Of a DNA stretch of 64,000 bases, positions 1 to 11,399 are shown in pieces (the stretch's first letter is position 1; every line of letters begins with the position of its first letter). The DNA comes from Corbicula japonica (Eukaryota > Mollusca > Bivalvia > Venerida > Cyrenidae): NCBI GenBank assembly GCA_038501625.1, contig JAZAYU010000009.1, positions 6,190,396 through 6,254,395 on the forward strand, in the 5' to 3' direction. The position numbers were made by a program, and so were the translations under genes. Below the pieces are notes generated by a model. The model worked only from the letters and a program-made list of their open reading frames with translations. It was not told where the DNA came from and made no database searches.

Positions 1-1
1 C

Positions 2-3000
2 ATTGCTGTGGTGTTAGACTCTGTGAGCAGTGAAGAGTTCCGCAAGTTCCCAGAATCACTTCCTACACTGGAGCAGGCATTTGATGTGGTCAGTGAAAAC
101 TTTCATTTGGAATTTCAAAAATGTTTAAAGCTTTTTTCAGAAAAAGCGGCCAAAAATGTTGACTAAATGAATTTATACAAAAACAAAAATCTGATAGTCA
201 AAAGTTGACTGGTATACTGATTATTTTATAACTCTGGGTTTACATTTGGTGAAACCAGAATTCTTCTTTGCTAGGGCTAATCCTTGTGTTCTGAGGACTA
301 ATGGCATGCTCCAACAAAATTTAGGATGAAAAAAAAGAATTGAGTATATGAAATGTTTTTTCCTTAACATACATGTACATGGATATGTATGGTGGAAAAT
401 TATTCTTGTATTTTTTCTGTTATATGTTGGAGAATTGATGTTTACATCTTTTCCTATGTTTATATTTTACAACACTACTAGTAGTCATCGTAAAGTTAAC
501 ATGCTAAAAAATAAATTTTAAAAAAAGGATCACATTTTCCTACCAAAAAACACATGGCACTTTATTTCCAAATATATGTACAAGTTCTTTTCAAAGTTTT
601 GTGTTATCGATTATTTTTTATGATATAATATTTTGAAATAGTGAATGAAAAACGTTAGCTATGAGCTATTTTTCAACATAACAGTGATCATTTAACACAT
701 AGATATAAAAGACAATCAACAATGCCTGTAAAAGGAAAGCTACGACGGTTACTTTAGAAAATAAAACACAAAAACTTGATAAGACTGACTGTTCTAACAC
801 ATAAACTATATCACAAAAGGTTGCACAAGAGATCACATAAAAAAGATATACATTTACACATGACACATGTACAGGTCTGACCAGTCCAGGTCTAGAGCAT
901 TCTGGTAAACACCTTGTAGTTATCGCATGTTCTTACATGATTTGGTAGATTGTTTCAGACCTGGGCTGCCTCAAACCTGAACAATAGATAGACTTCCACA
1001 TTGTTATCAGGGTTTCGCTGAGTACTGAGGTTCAGTACTTGAGTAAGTACTGAGGAGTGGATGCTTAAGATGTACTCGAGTAAGTACTGAGTACTCACTT
1101 TTGTGAGTGTACTTAAGTAAGTACTGAGTACTACTTAATGTACTCATGAGTATTTTTTGAGTACAAAAACTTTTAGTTTTATTTGTATAATTATATAGCA
1201 TATTGTACACTTATTCAAATGTGGTATGCTTGTGTAGTTTTATTTATAATGATGTTATAATAATTTTATTATTGACATTGTCACTAGACAAAAAATATAT
1301 ATAAACACAAACAGAAATCATAAGTATTCCATTATTGAAAAAAATTGACCATCAAGGACTATTTCAACTGTCAATAGTCACAGGTATTGCATAGTAACAT
1401 CATGAGCCTTTCAAAAAATGTAATCTCCACCTATCTGGTCTCACAATAATCATATTTGCATAGGTGAGAAAACATGTTAACTTCCATTGTATTATAATAA
1501 GGTGATAATCACTTCTGTGGAGACTCCATTGCTAAATCTTATCATCTTAAAGAATGCACTGTTAATTTTAATAAGGTACATGTACTTCAACCATTGACAA
1601 TTATTATGATTTATCTAATGATTTAATATAATGCATATAATAGTATAAAAAAGTAAGTACATAACAGCATATACAAAAGTGTTTTAATTACCCTTCCCAA
1701 TATGTGATATTAATGAATTATTTCTCACCATTTAATTTTTATATATACTTCATTAGGTTAAGTTTTATTTAATTTCATATTATTTCATTGAAGTGTGAAA
1801 GTACTCATAAAGTACTCGTAAAGTACTCAGAAGTACTGACCATTTTTCTTCGGTACTTAAGTAAGTACGAGTACTTGTACTCGTAATTTAAGATGAGTAC
1901 TGAGTCCTGCTTAGTACTTGAAAATTTGTAAGCGAGTAAGTACAAGTAGTGAAACCCTGATTGTTATACCATAGTTAATTATATGTACATTATGAGTTTC
2001 AGCATATAGATATGATTAGCCCACTACAGTATGGTAGTTCTGCTAGAGAAGATCTCATGAATGTACCATTAAGTATCTCACAGCTTAAAAAACAGGATCA
2101 TCAAGGTAACTGATCATCTTTATTTTGTTATATTGCTGTAATCATTGCTTTCTGGAATGGCCCTTTCCTCCATAGAAACACCTTTATTGCGTGGGCGAAC
2201 AGTTTAGATCCAGATAAGCTGGCAATCTGTGCCCTCTAATCAGGATCTAAACTGTTCGCTTTTTGATTTGTTACATGAAGGTTATCTCTGACCAAAATGC
2301 GACCAGTGCAGATCCTGATCAGACGGCATGGATGTGCTGGCTGATCTGGATCTACACTGGTCGTACACATGTAAAAATGTGTATATATGGAGGAAAGGGA
2401 TATGAAGTAGCTAATTATCAGTTTAGTGATTCAGAACTATGTTTACTGCATGTTTACTGGAAATGTTCGTTTTATTAATCCTTTAATCCATATATACAGG
2501 TTTCATTACATGTGTGAACAGTGTGTTACCGATCAGATGGCAAATCCCTATTATCTGCTCTTGATCTGCACTGGTTGCACCTTTGTCCTAATAGTTCTAC
2601 AAGCGAACAGTGTAGATCCTGATCAGATGGCACAGATTTGCTGGCTGATCTTGATCTACATTGTTTGCCAATCTAAATAAGGTGTATTTATGAAGTAAAG
2701 GGTTAATTTATTATGACCACATTTTTGCAATTCATTTTGCATACCCAAACATGCTGACTTGTAATTGCATACATTATGGATGTGATATTTTCTTTAGATC
2801 GTAAGTTGAACAACAACAAAAAGTTGACCACAAAGGCCAGGCCAGCTATATCCAGACAAAAATGGTCAGTGATAAAGACTCTGAGGACACTAGTAAAAAA
2901 TCCATTAATACCAGTAGAAGATGCTACTGAAGGGCAGAAAAGAAAACGAGAAAGTGACAAAGAGGATAGATGGGGCAATAAAAGACAGAAAGTTCAGGAG

Positions 3001-6000
3001 AAGGTAGATTGTGACAGTATAGTATCAACCTATGAATGTGACCAGTATGACAGGAGATGGTTGCTATTGAACAGTGCTCAGATGATCTTGGAAGGAATCC
3101 CTACACCCATCAGTGCAACCAGTAGTAAGTGCAGTATGGTTCAGTAATATTTCAAATTGTTTCGGACCCTTAAATATATACAACTGAGATTGGAAACCAG
3201 TCTAAAAACTGTAGTATGTGATTGGTCAGTTTTGAGATTAAACTCTTCATCAACCAATCAGCTGTTTGAGCTAGGATATTGGTCTCCGGTTTTAGTGTTA
3301 AGGATCTTGGGCAGAGGGCTTATGTTATGTTTTCATTAATATGTTAATTTTAACAATAGACTAGGGCCTAAGATCATAAAACTAAGTTTTGAGATCAGTC
3401 TCAAATCTCAAGGATCTGATTGGCTGAAATGGCGACTGGTCGCCATTTCAGCCAATCAGATGCTTGAGATTTGAGACTGATCTAGAGATTTAGTTTTATG
3501 ATCTTGGGCCTAGAGCTGCACACAGGTCAGTTTGGACAAGACATTGTTACCTCAAATCAAAAAGTTAATGCCAGTTCGTGCACATATCATTCATTAAAAA
3601 CAACAATTTTTGAGGTCTGGGAAATGTGGTTATTTTCTGGACATTAATTGCCATTTTGGGAGATAATCCTATAATTTGTCTTGATTATTAGTATCAAAGA
3701 ATACTGGGTATAAAACTCTTAGACTAAAATATTTTAGTTTTTGCTACTTCAATAAAGAACATGGTTATCTTTAATTTTCTTATAAGTGAAAGGTTATCTT
3801 TACACTGTCTACTTTATCTTATTATTCTTTCAACAGACACAGTAATAGCAGATGAATTAATTGTTTCTGTGATTGACATCTACAGCTTAAAGAAATATGT
3901 TCACATGTTTTCTGTTTTGGTCAGGTAGATACAGAGGATATAGGTTTTCAAAAGAAACATACAAGGAAGTCTCAGAGAAGAGCCCATTGTATGCTTTAGA
4001 TTGTGAAATGGTAACTTATTTTAAATATTATATTGCCGTTTAACCCTTGATGAACAGTGTAGATCCAGATCAGCTGGCACATCATTACCTTCTGATCAGG
4101 ATCTTCTCTGCTTGCTTCTTTGTCAGAAACAACCTTATGATTCAAAAATTGAACAGTTCAGTACTTGATCAGACAGCACAGTTCTGCTGATCTGGATCTA
4201 TAATGATTGCCCATCATGTGATAAAGCCCTATCTATGGCGTAAAGGGTTAATGTCCGATCTTTTTATCCAAGCCTTAAAGATAGCTTAATTTTCAAATAA
4301 CAGTTTTCAAAACATGTAATTCTAATGAAACATGTTTATGATTATAAAAAGTGCATTTAAATTGTCACCATAAAAATGATTGATACAAGATTTGTAAAGA
4401 CTTCAATCTATTTGTACATGTACATGGTTGTAACTTGTTACCTTTTTGACTCTTGATTATTCCTATTGTGTTTTTTTTTAATTTAGGTTCAAACAGTTGA
4501 TTCAAAGATGGATCTTGCTAGAGTGTCAATTATAGATGAGAACTTGGAAGTTGTTTTGGATACCTTTGTGAAACCCTGGTCCCGTGTAACCAATTATGTC
4601 ACTCAGTAAGTGTGTCTGATAAGTTTCCGAAGAATGGATAACTAGATCTGAAGACATGTAACATTTTCTTACTTTTTTGTTAGAAAAGTCCTAATGGCAA
4701 CTGAATTTGATTGAGTTATTATTCTGTTTATGATTCAAGCTGGAATAAAATTTGTTAAGGTCTTGATCTTCCTGAGGTATCAAGTCTGAAGTTTAATGAG
4801 GTATAGTTAAGATTCTTAATGAAACTTTAGACTCTGTTAGCTTTCGTTCAATTGTTCGCATTATTGACTGTGTTAGCTTTTGTTAGCTTTTGTTAAGGGC
4901 TTACCACACTCCTTCCCAGCATGTTCATCGATAAAAAGAAATTTATCGAAATCTCAATAACGGCAAAATGCCGTTCAATGAAACTTTGCACAAATAAATG
5001 TTACTAACGTACATATATCTTTATTTTGCATACAGTAAGACACGTTAGAAAAGTAGAGAAAAAAGTAAGACCTAAAAATTACTTCATATTCTATTATTTT
5101 ACATAAATTCACAAAAACTAAGCAATACAAAACATAATCTTAAATTCCCACGTGAGTGTAATGATACTGACATGAAAATGTCATGTACTTTACAAAGAAC
5201 TTTCAACTACTAAAAGAGAAATCAATAATTGTCATCCGTTTACACGACCAGGAAGCGACCAAGAAATTGGAGGTCAAACACACTTTTACTAATATCTCAT
5301 AGTTTACATATGTAAGTCACGAGTACACAAGACAGTGTTGTCAGTATCATATTACTCATGTGGGCATTAAAAAACATTTTGTGTTGTTTAGTTTTTGTGA
5401 ATTTATGTAAATAGAAGTTTAGGGAATTTTAGATCGTGCTATTTTTCTTTACTTTTCTAACAAGTCCTACCATATGCAAACTAAAGATACATTAGTAACA
5501 CTCATTTGTGCAAAGTTTCATTGAACGGCATTTTGCCTTTATTGAGATTTTGATCATTTTCTTTTTAACGATGAACGTGCTGGGGAGGAGTGAGGTAAGC
5601 CCTTAAATTGTTCGCATTTTTGAGACATGTATAGGCTGATCAGGGCACAAATCCTAGAAACAAAATTGTAGACCAGTGTCAAAACTATTTTTAGATTGGT
5701 CAGTTTAGAGATTCAGTTCAGTTTTAACTGATGAGTGAACAAGATCATAAAACTGAGATTAGAGACCTGTCTCAAAACTAAAGCTTTTGATTGGTTCATT
5801 CCGAGACTGGTCTAAATTTCAACAAGTCTAATGCAAGGTTTCTATTTGATAACATAGGGTCCTGGTCTGTTTTATGACATTCAGTCCTAGTATGGCATTA
5901 TGTCTTATAAGCTGATAAGTCTTATGGTACCATCACATCATTGTTAAAACATTTTAAACCAAGTTAAACTAAGTCATATTTAGAGGTTGTTTCCTCCAAT

Positions 6001-9000
6001 AGGTTCAGTGGTATAACAAAGGAGATCTTAGACCCAGTGGCAACAAGATTAGAAGATGTACAGGACATGATACAAGCTTACCTCCCTCCTGATGCCATAT
6101 TATGTGGGCAGTCTATAAGTAGTGATCTGTCCAGTATGAAGGTATTACTTTATTTGCCTAATTGCCATTTCAGCCAATCAGATGCTTCAGATTTGAGACT
6201 GGTTTCAAATCTCAGTTTTATAACCTTGGGACATTTTAGTGGAACCTTGTTAAATGTACATATTAAAAACTGTTTAAAAAAGTACAAATTTCCAAAAGAG
6301 AATAACCTTATACATATCAATACTCGACAAAAAGTCCATTGGAATTCTGAAGGAGTTCTCCTGTTATTGCATTAAGATGACAGCTTTTTCTTCCATACCA
6401 TATATACTTCGTCCTTTTTGATATGTTTTATTTTTGTTTTCATTTTACATGGTCATATTCTGGGTTCTAACCCAGTCCATAAATAATGGAAAAATGCTTG
6501 AATTTGGAAAATGAGCTCAGGAAAAGTCAGTATTTCCATAAATGTTTGTGCAAACTTTAAAAATCCTTGAGTTTTCCCATACAATGTCATAAAAGTTTTC
6601 CAATGCGATGTCATAGCATAGAAGAAAGGTAATTTTACATCATTGTGGTGCGTACCTGATGGTCCCATATGGAGTAAAGTGATTTTATTCTCCTTGCTTT
6701 TCTACTTCCTGTTTACTGACTATTTTTAGATTTTGTTACTATACAGGTGTGCTACACAATCCAAAGATCATCTTTATCACTATATTGGTGCATTACATAA
6801 ACCAAAGGGCATCTTTATTGAAAAAATTAGAAAAATGCAAATTACATTTTGAAAGTCATATTTCTCACAGACGGAGTATCACTAGTGAACATTAGCACAC
6901 AGATTTAATTGTTTATTCAGTTTTAAGTCCTGTTCTCAAGATCATAAAAAAAGAATCATGGAGACCAAGATACTGGTCTCCAAACTTACCTTCATGATGC
7001 CTGATGTTACCAAATTCTTTATATTTTCATATGCCACTCAGCATTTATTTTAGACTGAAACATGTCCACAAATCGCTGGTCCTTTGAATTTGGTTTAATA
7101 TCCGTGAAACAACCTTGATTGTTTTTGATTATCAAAATTATGGGAACCATCATAGTTGCAGTCTAATACATTTGTCTCATTCATGTGTAACAGTAAGTGA
7201 CTCATTATACATGAGGTATCTCAGACAACTTATCCCAGCTCTGGTTAGCGCACGGGGAAATACAGATCTGATATGCCAGAAGAGTTGCCTTTGTTCAGAT
7301 ATTTTTAAACATTTCATCTATTGTAGATATTTCACCCTTACATCATTGACACTAGTGTGATATACAATGTGTCAGGTGAACGAAGATTTAAGACTGGACT
7401 AAAGCGGCTTTCTACTATATTTCTCAAGTAAGATGGAAAAATGTGTTTAAACTTTCATTTTCATTGTTTGATGATAAATAACATTTTATCATTATTGAGT
7501 CCAGCTGGCTTATCAGCATCCCTGGTAAAACCCATCCAAGGGGTAAGATACCATTATTTAACACATGTACTCCATACACACAACAACACTGATTCTAAAA
7601 TGACCATGTTAAGTAGATAAACAGACATCTTTTGTTCACCATGTGCTATCATTAAAATTTTATTCTAATTCCCATCCCATCACATTTTATCAATAAATTA
7701 TCAATCATTTTTGCTAGAAAACTGCTAGTTTCGGTCTTGATTTTCAGGCGAGATATTCAGTGTGGTAATGAAGGTCACAGCTCTGTAGAAGATGCCCAAG
7801 CCACCATGGAACTGGTTCTACTCAAGCTACGAAATAGCATGCAGTTCGGAGACATTTTAATGTCTGACCCAAATAGCATGGGGTTAAGTATAGAAAAAGC
7901 GTCACCTGTGCTAAATTCTAATTGCATAGCTGATACTTCTAAGATTGACCCTAACAATCATACAGATTCCTGTTCAGTCTCTATGGAGAGTAACCATGGT
8001 AACGATAGTGTGGGTCAAATTAAAACAGAGTCTGATGGAGATCGTGCAGTTAAAAATGTAACACAGTTAGATAACCAGAAACCTGAAACTGTGAAAACTG
8101 ATGACACCAGTAGTGTAAGTGAAACAAAAGATTCAAAACAGTCTGCTAGTGGAGTAAAGGAGGTTTCAAAGAAGTGTTCATCCTCAAATCTTACAAAGAC
8201 GTTACTAGCTGCCAATGGGTTAAGTCCTGAGGTTCAGCAGCGGAGACTTTTCTTTCAGAGAGAGGGCAGCAATTTTATAGAAACTTTCTTCCAAAGAATA
8301 CAGAAACAGAAACGAATAGGTGAGCACTATTGTTTCTTTATATTTAATTTAAGGAGTGGGATATTTTGCAATTTTTCTTATGGTATATTGTTTTTATGCC
8401 CCCGCCATGTAATGGCGGAAGGGCATATAGTGTTCACCCTGGCTGTGTGTTGGTGTGTGTGTCAGTGTGTATGTTCGAAAATCGTGTCCGCTCTGTAACT
8501 TTGTTATTTCTTATTGGATCACTGTTACTAAAAATAGAATTTTCTTGTCCGGGCTGTAACTTCCTTATGAATGGAGGGATTTCAAAATAACTTGGCACAA
8601 ATGTTCACCATGACAAGGCGGTGTGTCGCGTACAACACCCATGCCTGTAGGTCCAAGGTCAAGGTCACTGTTACTAAAAATAGAATTTTGTTGGAAAAAA
8701 AAATGTCCGCTCTGTAACTTTGTTATTTCTTATTGGATTTTAAAATAACTTGGTATGAATGTTCACCATATCAAGACGGTGTGTCGCGTACAATACCCAT
8801 GCCTGTAGGTCCAAGATCAAGGTCACTGTTACTAAAAATAGAATTTTCTTGTCCGGGCTGTAATTTCCTTATGAATGGAGGGATTTCAAGATAACTTGGC
8901 ACAAATGTTCACCATGACAAGGCGGTGTGTCGCGTACAATACCCATGCCTGTAGGTCCAAGGTCAAGGTCGCTGTTACTAAAAATAGAATTTTCTTGTCC

Positions 9001-10978
9001 AGGCTGTAACTTCCTTATGAGTGGAGGGATTTCAAAATAACTTGGCACAAATGTTCACCATGATACGGCGGTGTGTCATGTACAACACCCATGCCTTAAG
9101 GTCAAAGGTCAAGGTCACTGTTACTAAAAATAGAATTTTGTTATAAAAATCTTGTCTGCTCTGTTACTTTGTTATTTCTTATTGGATTTTAAAATAACTT
9201 GGTATAAATGTTCATTATATCAAGACGATGTGTTGTGTACAATACCCATGCCTGTAGGTCCAAGGTCAAGGTCACTGTTACAAAAAATAGAAATATCTTG
9301 TACTGGCTATAACTTCGTTATTAACAGAGTGATTTCAAAATAATCTGGCACAAATGTTCACTATGACAAGGCGTTGTGTTGTGTACAATTCCCATGCCTG
9401 TAGGTCCAAGGTCAAGGTCACTATTACTAAAACCAGAATTTTCTTGTCTGGGCTGTGAGTTTGTTATTACTTATTGGATTTTCAAATAACTTGGTATAAA
9501 TGTTCACCAGGACAAACATGCATAGCGGGGGCATCCGTGTCCTATGGACACATTTCTAGTCTCTATTTAGTTTTACATTTTATTCTTACGGAACTTTATT
9601 TAATTTTTATCACCAACTAAAAGGCTGTGAGATATAGTAATGTGTGTGCTTGCATGTGTGCAATTGTCACAATCTTCAATGCTTAATGAGGATTTGTAAT
9701 GAAAAAAGAACTTTTATTTGTTCAGATTGTCCAAAAAAAAGACATGGTGCAAAGATCATGTTTATTTACAATAACCCAACAAGCCAGGCATATGACTGCC
9801 TTTGTCCATTTTGCTTATCCTATTTGACAAATGATTACTTATTCTAAAACTATGAATCAATTTAGGGCAAGAACCAATTCAGAGTTTGTGTTGATGAAAT
9901 TTAACACAAAATTAATGGGGTTTAATATTACACAAATAAAAGAGTTACTACAGTAAAACACATCAAATGTTACAAATATATTGGAGACATATTGCAGTGA
10001 GTGTATATGGTTATTTTTGATAGTTTGCGCTTGTATTGATTTAACTTAACTGTTATTACAGGTGCTATTGTTGATGAGTCGGACAGTGTTCCCCTGTATC
10101 CACATTCTATGCCGGTGGTAACAAGCAGTGATGATAGAGATGCCGAGAAGCTAACTTTGGACAAGATAAAGGATGTTGGCATCTGTTTTACTCATCTCTA
10201 TGGATACAGAAATTATCTGAGAGACACCAATGATTGTGATGAAGTAGATGATGAGAAAACTAAGGTCAGTTTAGATCATACATTAAAGTTTAAACCTTTC
10301 CTCCATAGATACACCTTTATTGCATGGGCAATAAGTTTAGATCCAGATCAACTGGCACATCCGTGCCATCTGATCAGGATCTAAACTGTTCTCTATTAGA
10401 TTCATAAGGCTAAATATTACCAAAAACTGACCAGTGCAGATCCTGATCAGACGGCACAGATTTGCTAGCTGATCTGGATCCACACTGGTTGCACATGCGA
10501 AAAAATTTGTATATATTGAGGCAAGGGTTAATTTGTTATATCCCTCTACAGAGCAGACCAGAGATACAAGACTGGTCTCTGCCCATCCATCCATTAGACA
10601 TATCTTGTTTTGGCTACAGCTTGCTAGTAGGACTGTCTTTCAACAATTATTTGTCCCATATATATTCATACCAATTATGGAGGAACCTACTTTAATCTAG
10701 GGATATTTTTTTATAATGTGATTTGTGTGACTGAAAGTTGTGCCAGATATCATTTCAGCAAGTATGGTAGTTGTTTAATTTGTCATTAGGTTTATCTACT
10801 TTATACTGATAAATGAAAATATGCACAAATATTTCAGGCATGTCTTTGGAAGTTAGATCGACGATTCTGGAAAATCATGATGGGACTTCCTGCATGCAGC
10901 CTGTTCGTTGTTGTCCTTCCAGGCAATGAAGTTAACGGTCAAGTGCATTCTGCCATGGCATTTGCAAAAATCACATAA
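2..10978 (+). CDS. REXO5: REXO5-like DEDDh RNA exonuclease, 5'-truncated, 10 exons
   Basis: 3'-5' RNA exonuclease of the REXO5/NEF-sp family; in flies the orthologue trims 5S/28S rRNA and snoRNA 3' ends in the nucleus. Exons: 2-88, 2003-2105, 2798-3124, 3925-4010, 4487-4605, 6003-6141, 7327-7427, 7748-8319, 10062-10264, 10838-10978 (TAA 10976-10978). All junctions are GT/AG with matching phases, giving 625 visible residues. Catalytic residues are seen: ExoI LDCEM (D198, E200 of the visible part), ExoII GQSISSDL (D282), ExoIII H331 and D336 in GHSSVEDAQ. The exon at 7748-8319 then runs into a Ser/Thr/Lys-rich linker of about 170 residues. The C-terminus (CSLFVVVLPG) matches the human REXO5 tail, but I see none of the RRM region that separates the two in human. 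The first exon, 2-88, is assigned by phase and position and is the least certain; without its donor that frame stops at 164-166. The N-terminus lies left of the window. Confidence 0.9.
1000..1967. mobile_element. hAT-type MITE with AGTACT-rich ends and 8-bp TSD
   Basis: The element at 1008-1959 (952 bp) starts CAGGGTTTCGCT and ends with the inverted AGTGAAACCCTG. It is flanked by a perfect 8-bp duplication ATTGTTAT at 1000-1007 and 1960-1967. CAGGG ends plus an 8-bp duplication are the marks of hAT transposons. Both ends carry dense AGTACT/GTACTGAG repeats (1017-1160 and 1800-1945), probably sub-terminal transposase-binding repeats. No coding capacity is seen. It sits in the first visible REXO5 intron. 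Confidence 0.88.
2161..2403. mobile_element. TTAA-type MITE copy ('gatcctgatcag' family)
   Basis: Starts CCCTTTCCTCCAT and ends ATGGAGGAAAGGG, and carries the internal blocks 'gatccagat' and 'gatcctgatcag' shared by all copies in this window. It lies in a REXO5 intron. Confidence 0.7.
2475..2706. mobile_element. TTAA-type MITE copy
   Basis: TTAA at 2475-2478 and 2703-2706 with CCTTT/AAAGGG ends and the same interior as the copy at 2161. The two copies lie 70 bp apart. Confidence 0.7.
3186..3512. repeat. palindromic MITE copy (3364-3512) and a half copy before it
   Basis: Fold-back element running from 'gggcctaagatcataaaac' to its inverted copy, with a centre of 'ctgattggctgaaatggcga' meeting its inverse. 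Both arms are nearly identical. 3186-3262 looks like a decayed partial copy. Confidence 0.7.
4040..4251. mobile_element. TTAA-type MITE copy
   Basis: Flanked by TTAA at 4040-4043 and 4248-4251, with ends CCCTT and AAGGG and the family interior. It lies in a REXO5 intron. Confidence 0.75.
4893..5606. mobile_element. fold-back TTAA element with very long TIRs
   Basis: Element 4897-5602 (706 bp) between TTAA at 4893-4896 and 5603-5606. The inverted ends (GGGCTTACC and onward) match for about 145 bp at high identity, and weaker pairing continues to roughly 240 bp per side. The TTAA duplication suggests piggyBac-type mobilisation. No ORF is seen. Confidence 0.8.
5740..6240. repeat. partial copies of the palindromic MITE
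   Basis: 5745-5810 and 6167-6240 carry halves of the 'cagccaatcagatgctt' palindrome family. The second starts 25 bp after the REXO5 donor at 6142. Confidence 0.55.
8391..9560. repeat. tandem-expanded 'TTTTTATGCCCCC' repeat element
   Basis: Starts TTTTTATGCCCCCGCC and ends in GCGGGGGCATC and a GTGTCC/GGACAC hairpin followed by 'tctagt'. Inside are about six units of roughly 150 bp, each with 'gtccaaggtcaaggtcac', 'actaaaaatagaattttctt' and 'atgttcaccatgacaag'. It begins 72 bp after a REXO5 donor, so an ORF reads into it; that reading is not exon. Confidence 0.8.
10290..10531. mobile_element. TTAA-type MITE copy
   Basis: TTAA near 10290-10293 and at 10528-10531, start CCTTTCCTCCATAGAT, family interior. 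It begins 26 bp after the REXO5 donor at 10265. Confidence 0.7.
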
Positions 10979-11150
10979 ATTGTTGTGGATTTAAATTTGT
11001 GTTGCATAAAATCATCAAATTGTGAAATATTTGTTTTGAATGATTATTCCTCATACAATAGAAAAATGGTTTCCAAACAATCACTTGAATCAAGAAAAAA
11101 TGTATTTCTACAGACAGATTTTGTATATGTGTCCAATCTTTAAAAAGCAG

Positions 11151-11399
11151 TTTTTATGCCCCCACAAAGTGGGAGGCATATAGAGTTGCACTTTGTCCTT
11201 ACATAATCCTGTGGCATCAACTCCGTATTAACTACTGGGCAGATTTCTTTCTAACTTGCATAGATGATCAAGCAGGATGTGTAGAATGATCTTAATGAAA
11301 TAGATTTTTTCCTGTGACCATTTTTACCAGAGTTATGGCCCTTTGTTACAAATGCTTTTGTAGCAGAGGGGGCATCAGTGTCCAAGGACACATGCTAGT
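11151..11399. repeat. single-unit 'TTTTTATGCCCCC' element in REXO5 3' flank
   Basis: Same ends as the element at 8391 (TTTTTATGCCCCCAC start; GGGGGCATCAGTGTCC and 'catgctagt' end) but with no tandem expansion. It lies 172 bp past the stop, so it may be transcribed in the 3' UTR. Confidence 0.7.

Noticed and set aside
164..166. TAA as the stop of a separate gene ending at 166
   Set aside because: The frame from position 2 resembles the REXO5 N-terminal region, and a donor (GTCAGT at 89) joins in phase 0 to 2003; reading to 164 is probably intron. This remains the least certain junction.
2776..3147. 123-aa ORF beginning MDVIF as an independent gene
   Set aside because: The true exon starts at 2798 after TTTCTTTAG and joins REXO5 in phase; the first residues are intron.
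7737..8498. 253-aa ORF as a complete protein
   Set aside because: It is the REXO5 exon 7748-8319 read through the donor GTGAGC into an intron and a repeat.
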